DNA of 64,000 bases from Bacteroidales bacterium (GTDB lineage Bacteria > Bacteroidota > Bacteroidia > Bacteroidales > Muribaculaceae), in assembly GCA_014800525.1 (NCBI GenBank), contig JAAVFV010000047.1, forward strand, positions 1-64,000, written 5' to 3'. The position numbers and the translations under genes are program-made. The notes below the pieces were generated by a model. That model was not told where the DNA came from. It saw only the letters and a program-made list of their open reading frames with translations, and searched no databases. Below, one piece after another: positions 50,264 to 61,500 of the stretch. Position 1 is the stretch's first letter. Each line of letters begins with the position of its first letter.

Positions 50264-50365
50264 TCTTATATTATTCAGTTTTAGGGTATTATAAAAATCA
50301 TGCGATTTTGCAGACGTCTGCAGAATCACATGATGTTCTTTTTATTTTCAATAATCAATTAGGGG

Positions 50366-52186
50366 TTATTTATCAGCGCCACCGGCGGCGGTGCCGTTCT
50401 GGGGTGGATTGGAAGTAGTTGAACTTTCACTCGCAATCTTAGCGGAGGCCGCACCATTAGTGCCTGCCGTGGCTGTAGCTTTTGATTCATCCTTCTGAAC
50501 CCTCTGTTCGAGGTCGGAGACTTCACTCTGAAGTTTCTCCACATCATGATAAGTGTTCAGGAGGGCCTGACGGTTTGAAATCCAGTCTGCCACTTCCATG
50601 GCATCGCGCTGTTTCGCCACTTCCACCATAGCGGGAGTAGGCTCGAAATTGGCGCTCCATTTGGAAACCTCATCAGGTTTGCGGTCTTCAATCTGCCAGT
50701 CGAAGGGATAGAAGTCTGCATTCTTGTTTTTCCAGTTCGGTTTACGACAAGCGTAAACAACAAGCGGAAGAGCCACAAAAATCACAACACCAGCGATAAG
50801 CACACCTACATAAACAGCCGGTGAACCAGTATTGATCTGAGACGGTGGGAAGAAACTGATGATCGATGCGAATACAAGACCCGTGATACCTACGATACCT
50901 ATCAGCCATTCAACGAATTTACCACCCGGTACCTTGAAACCTCTCTTCTTGTTGGGTTCCGTACGACGGAGACGCAGGAAGGCCATGTATATCATGATAC
51001 AGAGGATAAGGTAAAGGATTGTCGACATCTGTGACAGAATCTGGTAGGCAGACTGCACAGAGGGAAGTATCACAAGCACGAATGCAAGGATAGTGACAAA
51101 TATACCCTGGATCCAGAGGATAGTGGTATTGATTCCATTCTTATTGGTCTTCTGCAAAGCCGGCGGAAGGAATCCGCTCTCGCCTACTGCCACAAGACCG
51201 GTGGAAGGACCGGTGACAATCACACTCACCTGACCGATTACACCATAAGTGACCATAAGGGCTATGACATTACCAAGCCAGGGACAGTGGATTGTGGCGA
51301 AGAGTTTATGATATGTCGTAAGCAACGTGGCAAGCAGGTTGATATCCTTAGCAGGGGTTACAAAACCGATGGCAAGTGTGCCGCCGATAAATACTACGAG
51401 GATAACGATCACCGCGAGGAACAGAGCTTTAGGGTAGCCAGTGCGAGGATTCTTCATCATCGGCACATGCACTGCGTTCATCTCCATACCACCGAAGAAC
51501 AGGAAAATGGAGGCCGCGAACACGATAGTGCTTATCTTGGTGAAATCGGGGAAGAAGCTTTCATGTACAAGCTCAATCTTTCCATCCATAAGCAGATAGA
51601 CTACACCCATGATGATAAGAAGGGCAGCCGGGATTATCGTACCGAAAAGACCACCGGTCTGGCTGACGAAATTCGCTTTCTTCATTCCACGGAAGGAATT
51701 GAAGGTAGCGAACCAGTAGACTCCGAGGACGATGAGTATGGTGTACAGCTTATTTGAAGCCAGCTTGCCGTCGAACGATTCAGGCCAGAAAATGTAAGCC
51801 AATGAAACAGCACCGAACATCAGCACAGCCGGGAACCATATAACAAGACATTGCCATTCCAGGTACATACCGGTCCAGCCCCAGCGGGTTCCGTATGCTT
51901 CTGAGATCCAACGGTAAAGACCGCCGGAGTGAGTATATGTTGAAGCCAATTCAGCACATACCAAGGCAAAGGGCACGAGGTAAACGATGCCGGCAAGTAC
52001 ATACCAGAATATCGACTGGATACCGAATTCCGCCTGTGAGGCAAGACCACGGAGACTGACTACAGTGGTGATGATCATAATGGTCATCCCCATTGTAGTG
52101 ATACCGGCAACTTTAGATTTGCTACCCTTAGGCGTCGTAGCTCCCGGAGTTGCCGACGGAGCTTTTGTATTTGAGGAAGTATTCAT
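50366..52186 (-). CDS. APC-superfamily amino acid antiporter, GadC-like
   Basis: About 12 TM; TTVVSLRGLASQAEFGIQSIFWYVLAGIVYLVPFALVCAELAS, FFGGMEMNAVHVPMMKNPRTGYPKA. Start moved to MNTSSNTKA at 52186. Confidence 0.87.
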   Translation of the reverse strand: MNTSSNTKAPSATPGATTPKGSKSKVAGITTMGMTIMIITTVVSLRGLASQAEFGIQSIFWYVLAGIVYLVPFALVCAELASTYTHSGGLYRWISEAYGTRWGWTGMYLEWQCLVIWFPAVLMFGAVSLAYIFWPESFDGKLASNKLYTILIVLGVYWFATFNSFRGMKKANFVSQTGGLFGTIIPAALLIIMGVVYLLMDGKIELVHESFFPDFTKISTIVFAASIFLFFGGMEMNAVHVPMMKNPRTGYPKALFLAVIVILVVFIGGTLAIGFVTPAKDINLLATLLTTYHKLFATIHCPWLGNVIALMVTYGVIGQVSVIVTGPSTGLVAVGESGFLPPALQKTNKNGINTTILWIQGIFVTILAFVLVILPSVQSAYQILSQMSTILYLILCIMIYMAFLRLRRTEPNKKRGFKVPGGKFVEWLIGIVGITGLVFASIISFFPPSQINTGSPAVYVGVLIAGVVIFVALPLVVYACRKPNWKNKNADFYPFDWQIEDRKPDEVSKWSANFEPTPAMVEVAKQRDAMEVADWISNRQALLNTYHDVEKLQSEVSDLEQRVQKDESKATATAGTNGAASAKIASESSTTSNPPQNGTAAGGADK

Positions 52187-52218
52187 ATTTTGCCTAAGTT
52201 TGTGTTTATAAACAAAAA

Positions 52219-52267
52219 CGGGCTCATCCAAGCGTTGCTGAGAAGACTCAGCGTTGGGATGAGCCCG
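52219..52267 (-). terminator. Strong intrinsic terminator hairpin between decarboxylase and antiporter genes (minus strand)
   Basis: On the minus strand: CGGGCTCATCC...CTGAG-TCTT-CTCAG...GGATGAGCCCG followed by TTTTTGTTT. Confidence 0.8.
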
Positions 52268-52302
52268 ATGGTTTTAATAATTCAGTTCAAGCAGAGAGCT
52301 GA

Positions 52303-53451
52303 TTAGAGTTCTACTACGGGATAAACCTCACCGATCTTGGTGCCCACCTTATAGTGTGTACCCTTGTGGGCAGACATTGAAACATTCATGTTGGCTGAGA
52401 AGAGGTAAACGATATCGGAACCGCCAAACTGGAAGTAGCTGATCTCATCACCTTTCTGGAGTGCAGTACCCACCTCAGCTGTAAGAACGACTGATGCTAC
52501 CTGAGGCATTGCGATAGGAAGGATGGCTACATATCCATATTTAGTCTCGAGGACGATAAGACCACGTGTTTGCATGAATTCATAGCCTGCCTGGTCAGGA
52601 GCGGTGGCTCTCCAAGCCTCTACCTCATGAGTTGCAGGATTCTCCTTGGAAGGAACAGCCACGAGGTCTACATAACATGCGCCCTGGATAATACGTGCCT
52701 CACGAACGATACCTGCCAGAGGAGCGTGCTGACGGTGATAATCGGTCCAGCTCAGGAATGAGTGACACCACATTCCGCCTTTGAATTTGTCGGCATACGG
52801 GCTTCCCTCGAGCAGCTCGGAAATCTTCCAGTCAAGTCCCTTGATACGGACATGGGTGTCAGGGCGGATCTCCCACTGTCCACCGAAGCATGCGTCTGCG
52901 GGGTGAACGATAATCTTATCATCGGCGATAGCTGCGATAGGACGGTAGCCGGGTTTTGTGTGACGGGCAAACATCTGGTTGAATGTCTTCCAGCCTCCAC
53001 GGGGTTCAAGATATTCATCCATGTTGTAGACAGCGCTCTCATAGAACGACTTCACGCTGTCGGCTGTGATGGATTCAGGGCTATCCAACCAGTCACCTAT
53101 GGCATAACAGTAGTCTACCATCCATTTCGACAGCGGAGTCAGCTCGGGCTGCTGATCGGCAGGGGCGCAGGGTGTCTGAAGAGACTTCACTGGCTCCTGA
53201 TCGAGTACGAAGAACGAACGGAAGAGGTGATGATATACATTGGTTCCTTCCTTGTTCTCTGCCGGAACCCATTCGCAGTAAGCCTGGAGGTAATCGAGAT
53301 ATTTCTCGATGCTGTCGATGTCTGAAAGACCGGGAATGTTGTATTCCTTAACTTTGGCAAACGCTTGATTGAACTTGTCTTCCCAATGGTTCTCCTGAAT
53401 GAGGTCTGCCAATTCCTGTACGGCAGGGGAGTACTTCTTTGTGCTTTCCAT
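52303..53451 (-). CDS. Phosphatidylserine-decarboxylase-superfamily protein; probable pyruvoyl-dependent decarboxylase of a soluble/PsiD-like type
   Basis: HPADA (Asp), FLSWTDYHRQHAPLAG (His) and YFQFGGSDIVYLF (self-cleavage Ser345) motifs; long N-terminal extension; no obvious TM segment. Confidence 0.82.
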   Translation of the reverse strand: MESTKKYSPAVQELADLIQENHWEDKFNQAFAKVKEYNIPGLSDIDSIEKYLDYLQAYCEWVPAENKEGTNVYHHLFRSFFVLDQEPVKSLQTPCAPADQQPELTPLSKWMVDYCYAIGDWLDSPESITADSVKSFYESAVYNMDEYLEPRGGWKTFNQMFARHTKPGYRPIAAIADDKIIVHPADACFGGQWEIRPDTHVRIKGLDWKISELLEGSPYADKFKGGMWCHSFLSWTDYHRQHAPLAGIVREARIIQGACYVDLVAVPSKENPATHEVEAWRATAPDQAGYEFMQTRGLIVLETKYGYVAILPIAMPQVASVVLTAEVGTALQKGDEISYFQFGGSDIVYLFSANMNVSMSAHKGTHYKVGTKIGEVYPVVEL

Positions 53452-54111
53452 AATAAATTGTTTAATAGTTTTAGTGAATCAAGAGTGATTGAAACTTCAG
53501 GAGAATTATATCTTCACATTTAAAAACATTATTGCACCTGCAAGTATCAAACAATCTAACCCACTCCGGCTTTCTGCATGATTGACGAGCCCTCGAGGGT
53601 TTTGCTCTCCTGCGAATCAAACAATTATAAAGCGCTGGATATATTGATTTCTTTTATGTTAAAGGAAGGGTTAAAGACATTTCCAAATTTTGTCATGCCA
53701 TGGTCTTAGACGCGCATTCAGTAATGCTTTTCATCATCCCTATGTCATTACAACATTGCACCTATAAAATAGTTTACTTGGAAAGGAAAAAAAATTTATT
53801 TCCCCGACTGGAAAAGTTTCCGACCATTCATAAGCGTTAAATTCCAATCGCTTTTCTTTCCTCCATTCTACATTATTTTAATATTGTGTTATTTATTCTA
53901 ATTTTATAGTATAGAATATAACCGGTAGTTTTAAAAGCCGATAGTATTCCGGATTCATTCTGAAACATTGCTTTCATTTTAGACCAAATCAGTATGTTTC
54001 CGCTGCAAATCATTTATTTAGATAAACAATATCCCGATACATGCGTTGAAATTTATATTAAATTAGACGAATCCACATAATCTGCCAGATCACAATCTTA
54101 TATTATATATA

Positions 54112-55392
54112 ATGAAAAAGACTACACTTTTCCTCGCCACAATGGGCACAGCGTTGCTGGGTGGCTCATTGAATGCCGCTGCCCAACGCGACACACGCCT
54201 CGACAAAGGGGTGGTGACGGTGATAAACAGCGACACCGTCAATGCGCTTAAGGTGGAGAAACATCTTAAGGCCAATGCGCCGCAGGCTCCTAACGATAAC
54301 GGGCTGCCGCGCTTTGCTATCGTCGGTAAAGACCACAAATACTATATCGGTATCGGTGCGCAGTTCCTCGGGGAGGCTGTCTATGATTTCGGCGACAATA
54401 TGCCTTCGCCGGTATTATTCACTCCATCTTCAATCACTCCGCGCACTCCGGGTAACGGTAGCGCTTTAAGATTCGGATGGCAGTCATCGTCGATATATCT
54501 GAATGCCCTTGCCCTTCCGGGAACTGATAATCAGATCGGTATATTCTTCAAGGCTACTTTCCTTGGCAACAGCAATGCTTTCGATGTCTTCCATTTCTAT
54601 GCCAAATACCGAGGGTTGACAGCCGGTTACACGAGCAGTGCCTTTACTGATGGCGCCGCTGAACCTATGACCATCGATTTCGAGGGGCCTAACGGATATC
54701 CTTCCGTATTCCTTTTCACTGCTTACTGGACTCAGAACTTCACAAAGAATTTCTCCGGAGCAATTGGTATTGACGCTCCTACAGCTTCCCTGACAACCGG
54801 CAATGGCACTTCTACCGTCAACCAGAGGATTCCTGCCATACCTCTCTATCTTCAGTATGCCTGGGCCCAAGGCAATTCGCACGTCCGCCTTTCCGGTCTG
54901 GTGCGTCCAATGCAATATCGAAACCTTGTGGCCGACAAAAACAAAACCATGACAGGCTGGGGTCTCCAACTTTCAGGAATGACCAATGTGGCCGGTCCGC
55001 TTTCTTTGAGCTACAGCGCTGCGTACGGTAATGGTATAGGTAATTATCTCCAGGATGATAACGGTATTGGGCTTGATGCAGTTGCCACAGCAAAGGAGGG
55101 TGATATGAATATGGTAAAGAGCCTCGGAGTTACCGGCGGTCTCAATCTGGCAATCTCTCCTAAAGTCTCGGCAAACCTCGTTTACAGTCATTTGTCGAAT
55201 TGGCTTCCCGATAAGGCCGAGGTCGATGACAGTCAATACCGCTATGGCGATTATGTGGCCGCAAACGTGATGTATAACATCAACAAGTTCGTATCTACCG
55301 GTATTGAATACGATTATGGTAAACGCAAATCAGTGTCGGGCACATCGCTTCATACCAACCGTATCCAAGTACAGCTTGGTGTCACATTCTAA
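54112..55392 (+). CDS. Outer-membrane porin, DcaP-like beta-barrel
   Basis: Signal peptide LLGGSLNAAAQ, amphipathic beta strands, terminal aromatic QVQLGVTF. Confidence 0.65.
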   Translation: MKKTTLFLATMGTALLGGSLNAAAQRDTRLDKGVVTVINSDTVNALKVEKHLKANAPQAPNDNGLPRFAIVGKDHKYYIGIGAQFLGEAVYDFGDNMPSPVLFTPSSITPRTPGNGSALRFGWQSSSIYLNALALPGTDNQIGIFFKATFLGNSNAFDVFHFYAKYRGLTAGYTSSAFTDGAAEPMTIDFEGPNGYPSVFLFTAYWTQNFTKNFSGAIGIDAPTASLTTGNGTSTVNQRIPAIPLYLQYAWAQGNSHVRLSGLVRPMQYRNLVADKNKTMTGWGLQLSGMTNVAGPLSLSYSAAYGNGIGNYLQDDNGIGLDAVATAKEGDMNMVKSLGVTGGLNLAISPKVSANLVYSHLSNWLPDKAEVDDSQYRYGDYVAANVMYNINKFVSTGIEYDYGKRKSVSGTSLHTNRIQVQLGVTF

Positions 55393-55443
55393 ATTCACCT
55401 CTTTATAAAAATCATAAGACAATATAATAAGACAATATAATGG

Positions 55444-55479
55444 GAGGGTGAACCTAAACGATGGTTTGGGTTCACCCTC
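55444..55479 (+). terminator. Porin gene terminator
   Basis: GAGGGTGAACCtAAAC-GATG-GTTTgGGTTCACCCTC. Confidence 0.8.
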
Positions 55480-55539
55480 ATTTATTTCCAATATTTACTT
55501 CTTTTTTCAATATTTACTTCATTTTAAAAAAAATTAAAC

Positions 55540-55547
55540 TACCTTTG
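55540..55547 (+). promoter_or_regulatory. -7 box TACCTTTG upstream of the GLUG-repeat gene
   Basis: TAnnTTTG 28 nt before the ATG. Confidence 0.5.
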
Positions 55548-55575
55548 TATGAATTTGAATCCATAATAAACATTT

Positions 55576-58500
55576 ATGAAACATCATCTACTATGCACCC
55601 TGTTGGTTGCCGGTGTCGCGACTCAATCAGCTCTGCCGATTGATGCCTCCCCCTCGTCTGCCGATAGCTGGAAAATATCCGACCCCTCGGTATTTTCCGA
55701 AGTCGGGGCGACCCTTGAGGATCTTTCCCCGGCCCCTATATCGTTCAATGCTCCCCAGTCCTCCGCGGTTTCCCTGTCGGATTCCGGTATGAGGCTATCC
55801 TCAGTGCTGAATGGAAGCGCAATGCGGGCGGCTTCAATTCCTGGCTCCACCGCTACTCCCGATCTGCTGCCTATGTCTGCCGGAAATGTGAATCTCTCTT
55901 CTCTGCTCGGGAAGAAGAGCCTCTGGGTAGGGAATTATTCCGATTATAAGGTCACCACCTATTCCACCACTATCGCACTCAAGGAGGGCTCTTCATATAC
56001 AGCCTTTCCTTTCATCTATCAGGATGTGGAGCTGAATTTCACCATTGATTCCTCCACGGGCGCTGTGTCGATTCCTGTTCAGAAAGTGGCCGAACTCGAT
56101 GGAAACATCATCTCAATCTGCAAGATCGACCTTAAGAATCTTGTTTTCTCTCCCACTGATGCTCTCGCAGGAAGCGTGGTGGATGGAAACCTGTTTATTG
56201 ATGATGCTTTCGGATTCTTCGTCACTGAAGGGCCGGCCTACGGGCAGTATCTCAATATCGGCATCATACAGCAGGCTGTGGCAGGCACTCCGAATTCCAC
56301 GTTCCGCAACACCGCCATCAGCTTCACCAACAATGAGATGACAACGGCTAACCGCCATACCGCCACCTCCGACTATTCATCATTTGTCTATCAGCTTGGC
56401 CCCGACCGCGTGCGCATCCTCAACGTTCCGGTCAATGCGTCCATCCGGGGAGCTCTTACCGTGAGTCTTACCTCACAGGGCACAGCTCAGATCAACCCTC
56501 AGCCGGCCACGGTGATCAATCCGATCGGAGAGTTTTTCTATTATGGTCTCACAGAAAAAACGAGCGATACCGGAGCCATAAGCTTCTCGGTTGCCGTGAC
56601 TTCCCCCATCTCTCTGGCTTATAATGCTTCTGCAAAGACCCTTACGCTGCCCTGCTGGGGTGTGGCCCGCACCAACGCTCTCCTTTCTTATAATGAAGCG
56701 GCCACAGTGACGCTCCCATTCTCTCTCGAATTTCCCAAGGCTCCCGCCTTCAATCTCCCCGGAGACGGCTCTCAGGAAAATCCCTGGCTAATCCGTTCGG
56801 CCGAAGATTTCGTGGCCCTCGGAGCTGATATCCTTACCAATACCGCCGAGCGCGGGACACGCGAGCTTGTTCCGGGATCTGACACCGATTATTATTATCC
56901 TGTCTACAAGGATAAATATTTCCGTCTGGCCAATGATATAGATTTCTCCACTCTCGACGGAATCTATTCCCCCATCGGCTCCAAAACCTATCAGTTTGCC
57001 GGTGTGCTCGATGGCGACGGGCATACCATCAGCAACCTCACTTTCGAGGATTATGCCTACGACTATTGCGGTCTTTTCGCTGTCACAGCTCAGTCTTCCT
57101 CCATCAGTAATCTCGCTATTGCCAATGCAGATATCTCTTCTCTCGGTTATACGGCCGGCACATTAGCCGGATATGCTTATGGGCGACTGAACGATATCAC
57201 AATCTCTGATTCCCGGGTGATTGTCCGTGCAGGATACAATGCCGGTGTACTTGCCGGATATACCCGTAATGTTTCGGATATCAGAATCACAGGCTCACGT
57301 GTGCAGGCCATAGGGTATGTCGGGGGTCTATGTGGCCGTTCCTATGGCCCGATTTCCAATTGCTCCGTTGAGGCTTCGGTGTTGATGACCGGTAAGCAGA
57401 TGTTCGGCGGCGGAATTGTGGGTCATCAGACAAAGACTTATAGTAACGAAGCGAATTACACCATCTCCGACTGTCAATTCTCCGGTACAGTGCAATGTTC
57501 GGCCGATCAGATCGGTCTTGGAGGCCTTTCCGGTGCGCTATCCTATGCCGTGATGCAGCGATGCGTGGCCAATGCGGTGGTGTTGGGTGTCTCGGGTGTA
57601 CAGACCTATATGGGGGGTCTGACGGGTACGCTTTATGATGCTGTCATTTCAGATTGCTACGCTTCCGGCTTCGTACGCAACGATGCTTCTTCCACTGTCG
57701 GTGGTCTTGTCGGCCATGTCACCAAAGCCACCACAGGCTCTCCTGTCAATAAAATTCTGCGGTCGTACGCCTCCAATATGCTTTCCAGTGCCTCCACCGA
57801 TCCGATGCGTGGCCTGATCGGAACAAATGAGGATATCATAATCGAGGATTCATATTTCGATAGCCAGATTTCCGCAGTAGAGGGCACACCATGCGGTCTG
57901 TCCACCGACTCCCTCACCTCCGGAGCAGCTCTGAAAGGCTTCGATACTGAGGTCTGGAATTTCTCTCCCGGCATCTATCCTCGCCTTAAGGATTCGGAAA
58001 ATTCAGCGATTGCCGCTGTCGCTTCCGCGGCATTGGTGCTTCCTGCAGGTCAGACCATCAAGGCAGTCGAGGATAATTTCACTTATTCGATGAAGGATTC
58101 CGTGGAATGGAGCGCTGTGGTGGAGGGTAAGTTCAACACTGCCCGTGGCTACGCATTCTCCTTCGACAATGGAGTTGGTAAACTTAACTATGAGCAGCAG
58201 ACCGATACTATCTTCGTGAAGCGTGCTCCTGTTTCGAAATATTATATTGTCAATATCGCTCCTGTTCTGTTCGAAGGTGAGGGTTCGTCGGAGAATCCCT
58301 GGAAGATCAGCAGTAAGGCCGACCTTGCCAAACTCTCGGAGATGTCGGCCAAGGCCGCTCTCTCTTTTGAGGGTAAGTATTTCCTTCAGACTGCCGATAT
58401 CGATATGGAGGGAATGGAGATCGACCCCATATGCAAGGATGCTTCCGGCAAACTGCGCTTCCTCGGCACTTATGATGGCAACGGCCATACCATCGATAAT

Positions 58501-61500
58501 CTCAAGATCGCTTCTGTGGGATTCTTCAATGAGGATAATGTCACGGGCACAGCTGTCCCGGGTCAGGTGAATCCGAAAGATCCGAAATCGTACAATTACG
58601 GTGGTCTCTTTGCCACTATCGGTGCTGAAGGCGTGGTGAGGAATCTCACTATCGGCCGGGGTTGCCGGCTTGATTTCTTCCAGAATGGCGGTGCGATTGC
58701 CGGAGGTCTTTACGGCACAATCGAAAACTGCTACAACCTCGCCGATGTGAAGGTGTATTATATAAATGGCGGCGGTATAGCCGGCCAGGCTTTCAAGGGA
58801 GCCGAAATCCGCGGCTGTTATAATGGCGGCGCGGTGAGCGTCAATGCAAACACCGGCGGAGGTATCGTCGGATTAATCACTGACGGACGTATCGTTTCCT
58901 GCGAGAATACCGGAACCGTAAGCGGTAAAAACTTCAATCCGTACCAGAAACCGGAGATTCAGAAAACCGTGGGAGGTATCGCCGGTAAGGCTTCTTCCTC
59001 TTTTATTTCAGATGTGGCCAATTCCGGAGAGATCGACGCCTTTACTGAGGTGGGTGGTATCGTGGGTAATGCGGCAGGTACGGTTGCGGCTCCCGATACA
59101 ATTGCCAATGCTCTCAATTATGGTTTCCTCACCTCCCGCACCTCCCTCCTTTCGTTAGGTGCGATCAGCGGTGTGAATGCCTGTACTGTATATGACAACT
59201 GTATTTCCGATTCCCGTCTCCAGCATATCGGACTTGTAGCCAATGGTGCTATGGAGGGTGCGCGAATGATGCCTACTGCGGATATCATCGCATCCGATTC
59301 CCTCTTCCATTCTCCGGCGTGGAGCCGTCAGGAGAAGGGTTATCCGATAGTGGCCCTTACTCAGATTCCGGGTCAGCTGAAATTGAATTCCACTGCCATA
59401 ATCTCATGGTCGGGCAATGATTACGCTCAGGCTATGGTTGGTTCGGCCGGGCTCTCCGAAGGTCAGAGCTGGTCGGTGGCAGGTAGCGATGCCTTCAGTG
59501 TGTCCGGCAATAGTCTTAATGTCACTATCCCTGCGGAGGGTATCGTCCAGGGCGTGCTTACGGCTGTAAATGATGGCTTCAGCCGTTCCTTCCCGCTGAA
59601 GAGTTTCCAATACGATATCTTTGAGGGCTCCGGCTCTGCAGAGGATCCCTTCCTGATTCCCACTGCCGATGAGTTCCTCCGGCTGGCTGATATGGTGAAT
59701 TCGTCAGGATTCAACTATTCCGGTTTCTATTTCTCGCAGACGGCCGATCTTGATTTCACGGATAAGAGTTTCGTTCCTGTCGGCTTCGGCGGTGGTTCGT
59801 TCGGTGCGATCTATAAGGGCAATGGCCATACGGTGAAAGCTGTGAATTATGCTAACCCGACCACCGACAAGACCATCACTACCGGAGGTCTGTTCGGAAT
59901 TGTGGATTTCACGGGAGAAATCTCCGGAATCACGCTTGATGAGAAATCTGTGGTGACCACCTATTCCAATGCCGGCGGTATTGTCGGAACTCTATACGGT
60001 AAGGTTTCCGATTGTCAGAACCGGGCTTCGGTTTCCACATACGGCACCACCGCGGCCGGAGGCGTTGTCGGTTATGCTTATCCGGGAGCAGGTATCATCG
60101 GATGCTCAAATTCCGGAGCCGTTACCGCAAAGACCAACTATGCTGGTGGCGTACTGGCGCAGGCTCCTGCCAATGCCGGTGTTAAGGTAGAGAAATGTTC
60201 CAATTCAGGCGCCGTGTCCGGCGCAAGCAAGATTGGCGGTGTGATCGGTTCGGCTTCGGCTTCAATTATGGGTTGCAGCAATTCCGGACCTGTCACTGCT
60301 TCCACTTCTTACGGAGCGGGCGTAATTGGCGAGGCTCTGGCCTATTCTTCGCTTGATTCTTGTAAGAATTCAGGTGTTATCTCCGCTCCGCAGTATGCCG
60401 CCGGAGTAATCGCCATGTCTGTGGCTCACACCGAGGAGAATCCTCTGACCATCACAGCGTGTGTCAATACTGCAGATATTGAGGCCGGAGCCAAGGGCTA
60501 TGCCGGAGGTCTGGCTGGTTCGCTGAATAATTATGTCGTGTTTACTGATTGTCATAATTCCGGCAATATATCCGGTGCAACCACAGGGAATGGTGGTCTG
60601 CGTCTGGGTGGCATCATCTCTTCCACCGGTAAGTACACCACTTTTATCCGTTGCTATAACACAGGCGATATCACTGCCTACTCCAATTCCGGAGGTATTG
60701 CCGGATACACCGGAGATAAGGCCACTTTCGAGGATTGCTATAACACGGGTCGCATCTCCGGCGGAGCCACTGCGGCCACCAATGTAGGGGGTCTTGTAGG
60801 TAGCGGTCCGGTATTCCTTACTCGCTGTTACAATACGGGTGATGTCTCCGGTGCCGGCTATCAGGTCGGCGGTCTTAACGGTCAGAACACCACTTCTCAG
60901 AATCCGATTGTGGATTGCTTCAATACCGGTAATGTAACCGGTAAGAATAAGGTGGGTGGTCTTATCGGCATGGGTCGCGGTCTGCTGAATGGTTGTGTGA
61001 ACTATGGAACCGTCACTGCCGAGAATGAGGCTGCCGGTATCATCGGTGTGCCCGGAAATGCGGCTGCTGCTTCGTTTGTGGTCCGTATTGAGAATTCTCT
61101 GAGTCTGGGCGCTGTGGTTTGCAAGGGTGCGAATTCAGCTGCCGTTATGGCTGAGAACACAAGCTGTAAGTTTGTGGAGATGGAGAATAATTATTTTGAT
61201 TCTTCGGTGGTCTCTGCCACTGCCAATGATGAGAAGTATGGTGCTGCCGTGAAGGGTCTCTCCGCTGATAAATTAGCTGAGACTGCCGTGAGCGATGCTT
61301 TCCGCAATGAGCCGGCCTGCTATCCTATGCTGAAGTCGATGGCTGAGAATGGGGTTTATAATTTCTATTCGGCTTTTGTTCAGCTGGCCGATGGCGAGAC
61401 TCCGGAGAATGTGCGTTCATCATTCATGGTGGGTCAGCCCGGTCTTGTGGAGTGGTCTGCTTCCGAGGGTCTTGTGATCGATGGTTCCGATGTTCACTAT

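Noticed and set aside
52303-53451. Ordinary membrane phosphatidylserine decarboxylase
   Set aside because: Long N-terminal extension, no evident TM segment, GGSD instead of the usual LGST-like site, and antiporter linkage argue against the housekeeping enzyme; not proven without a search.
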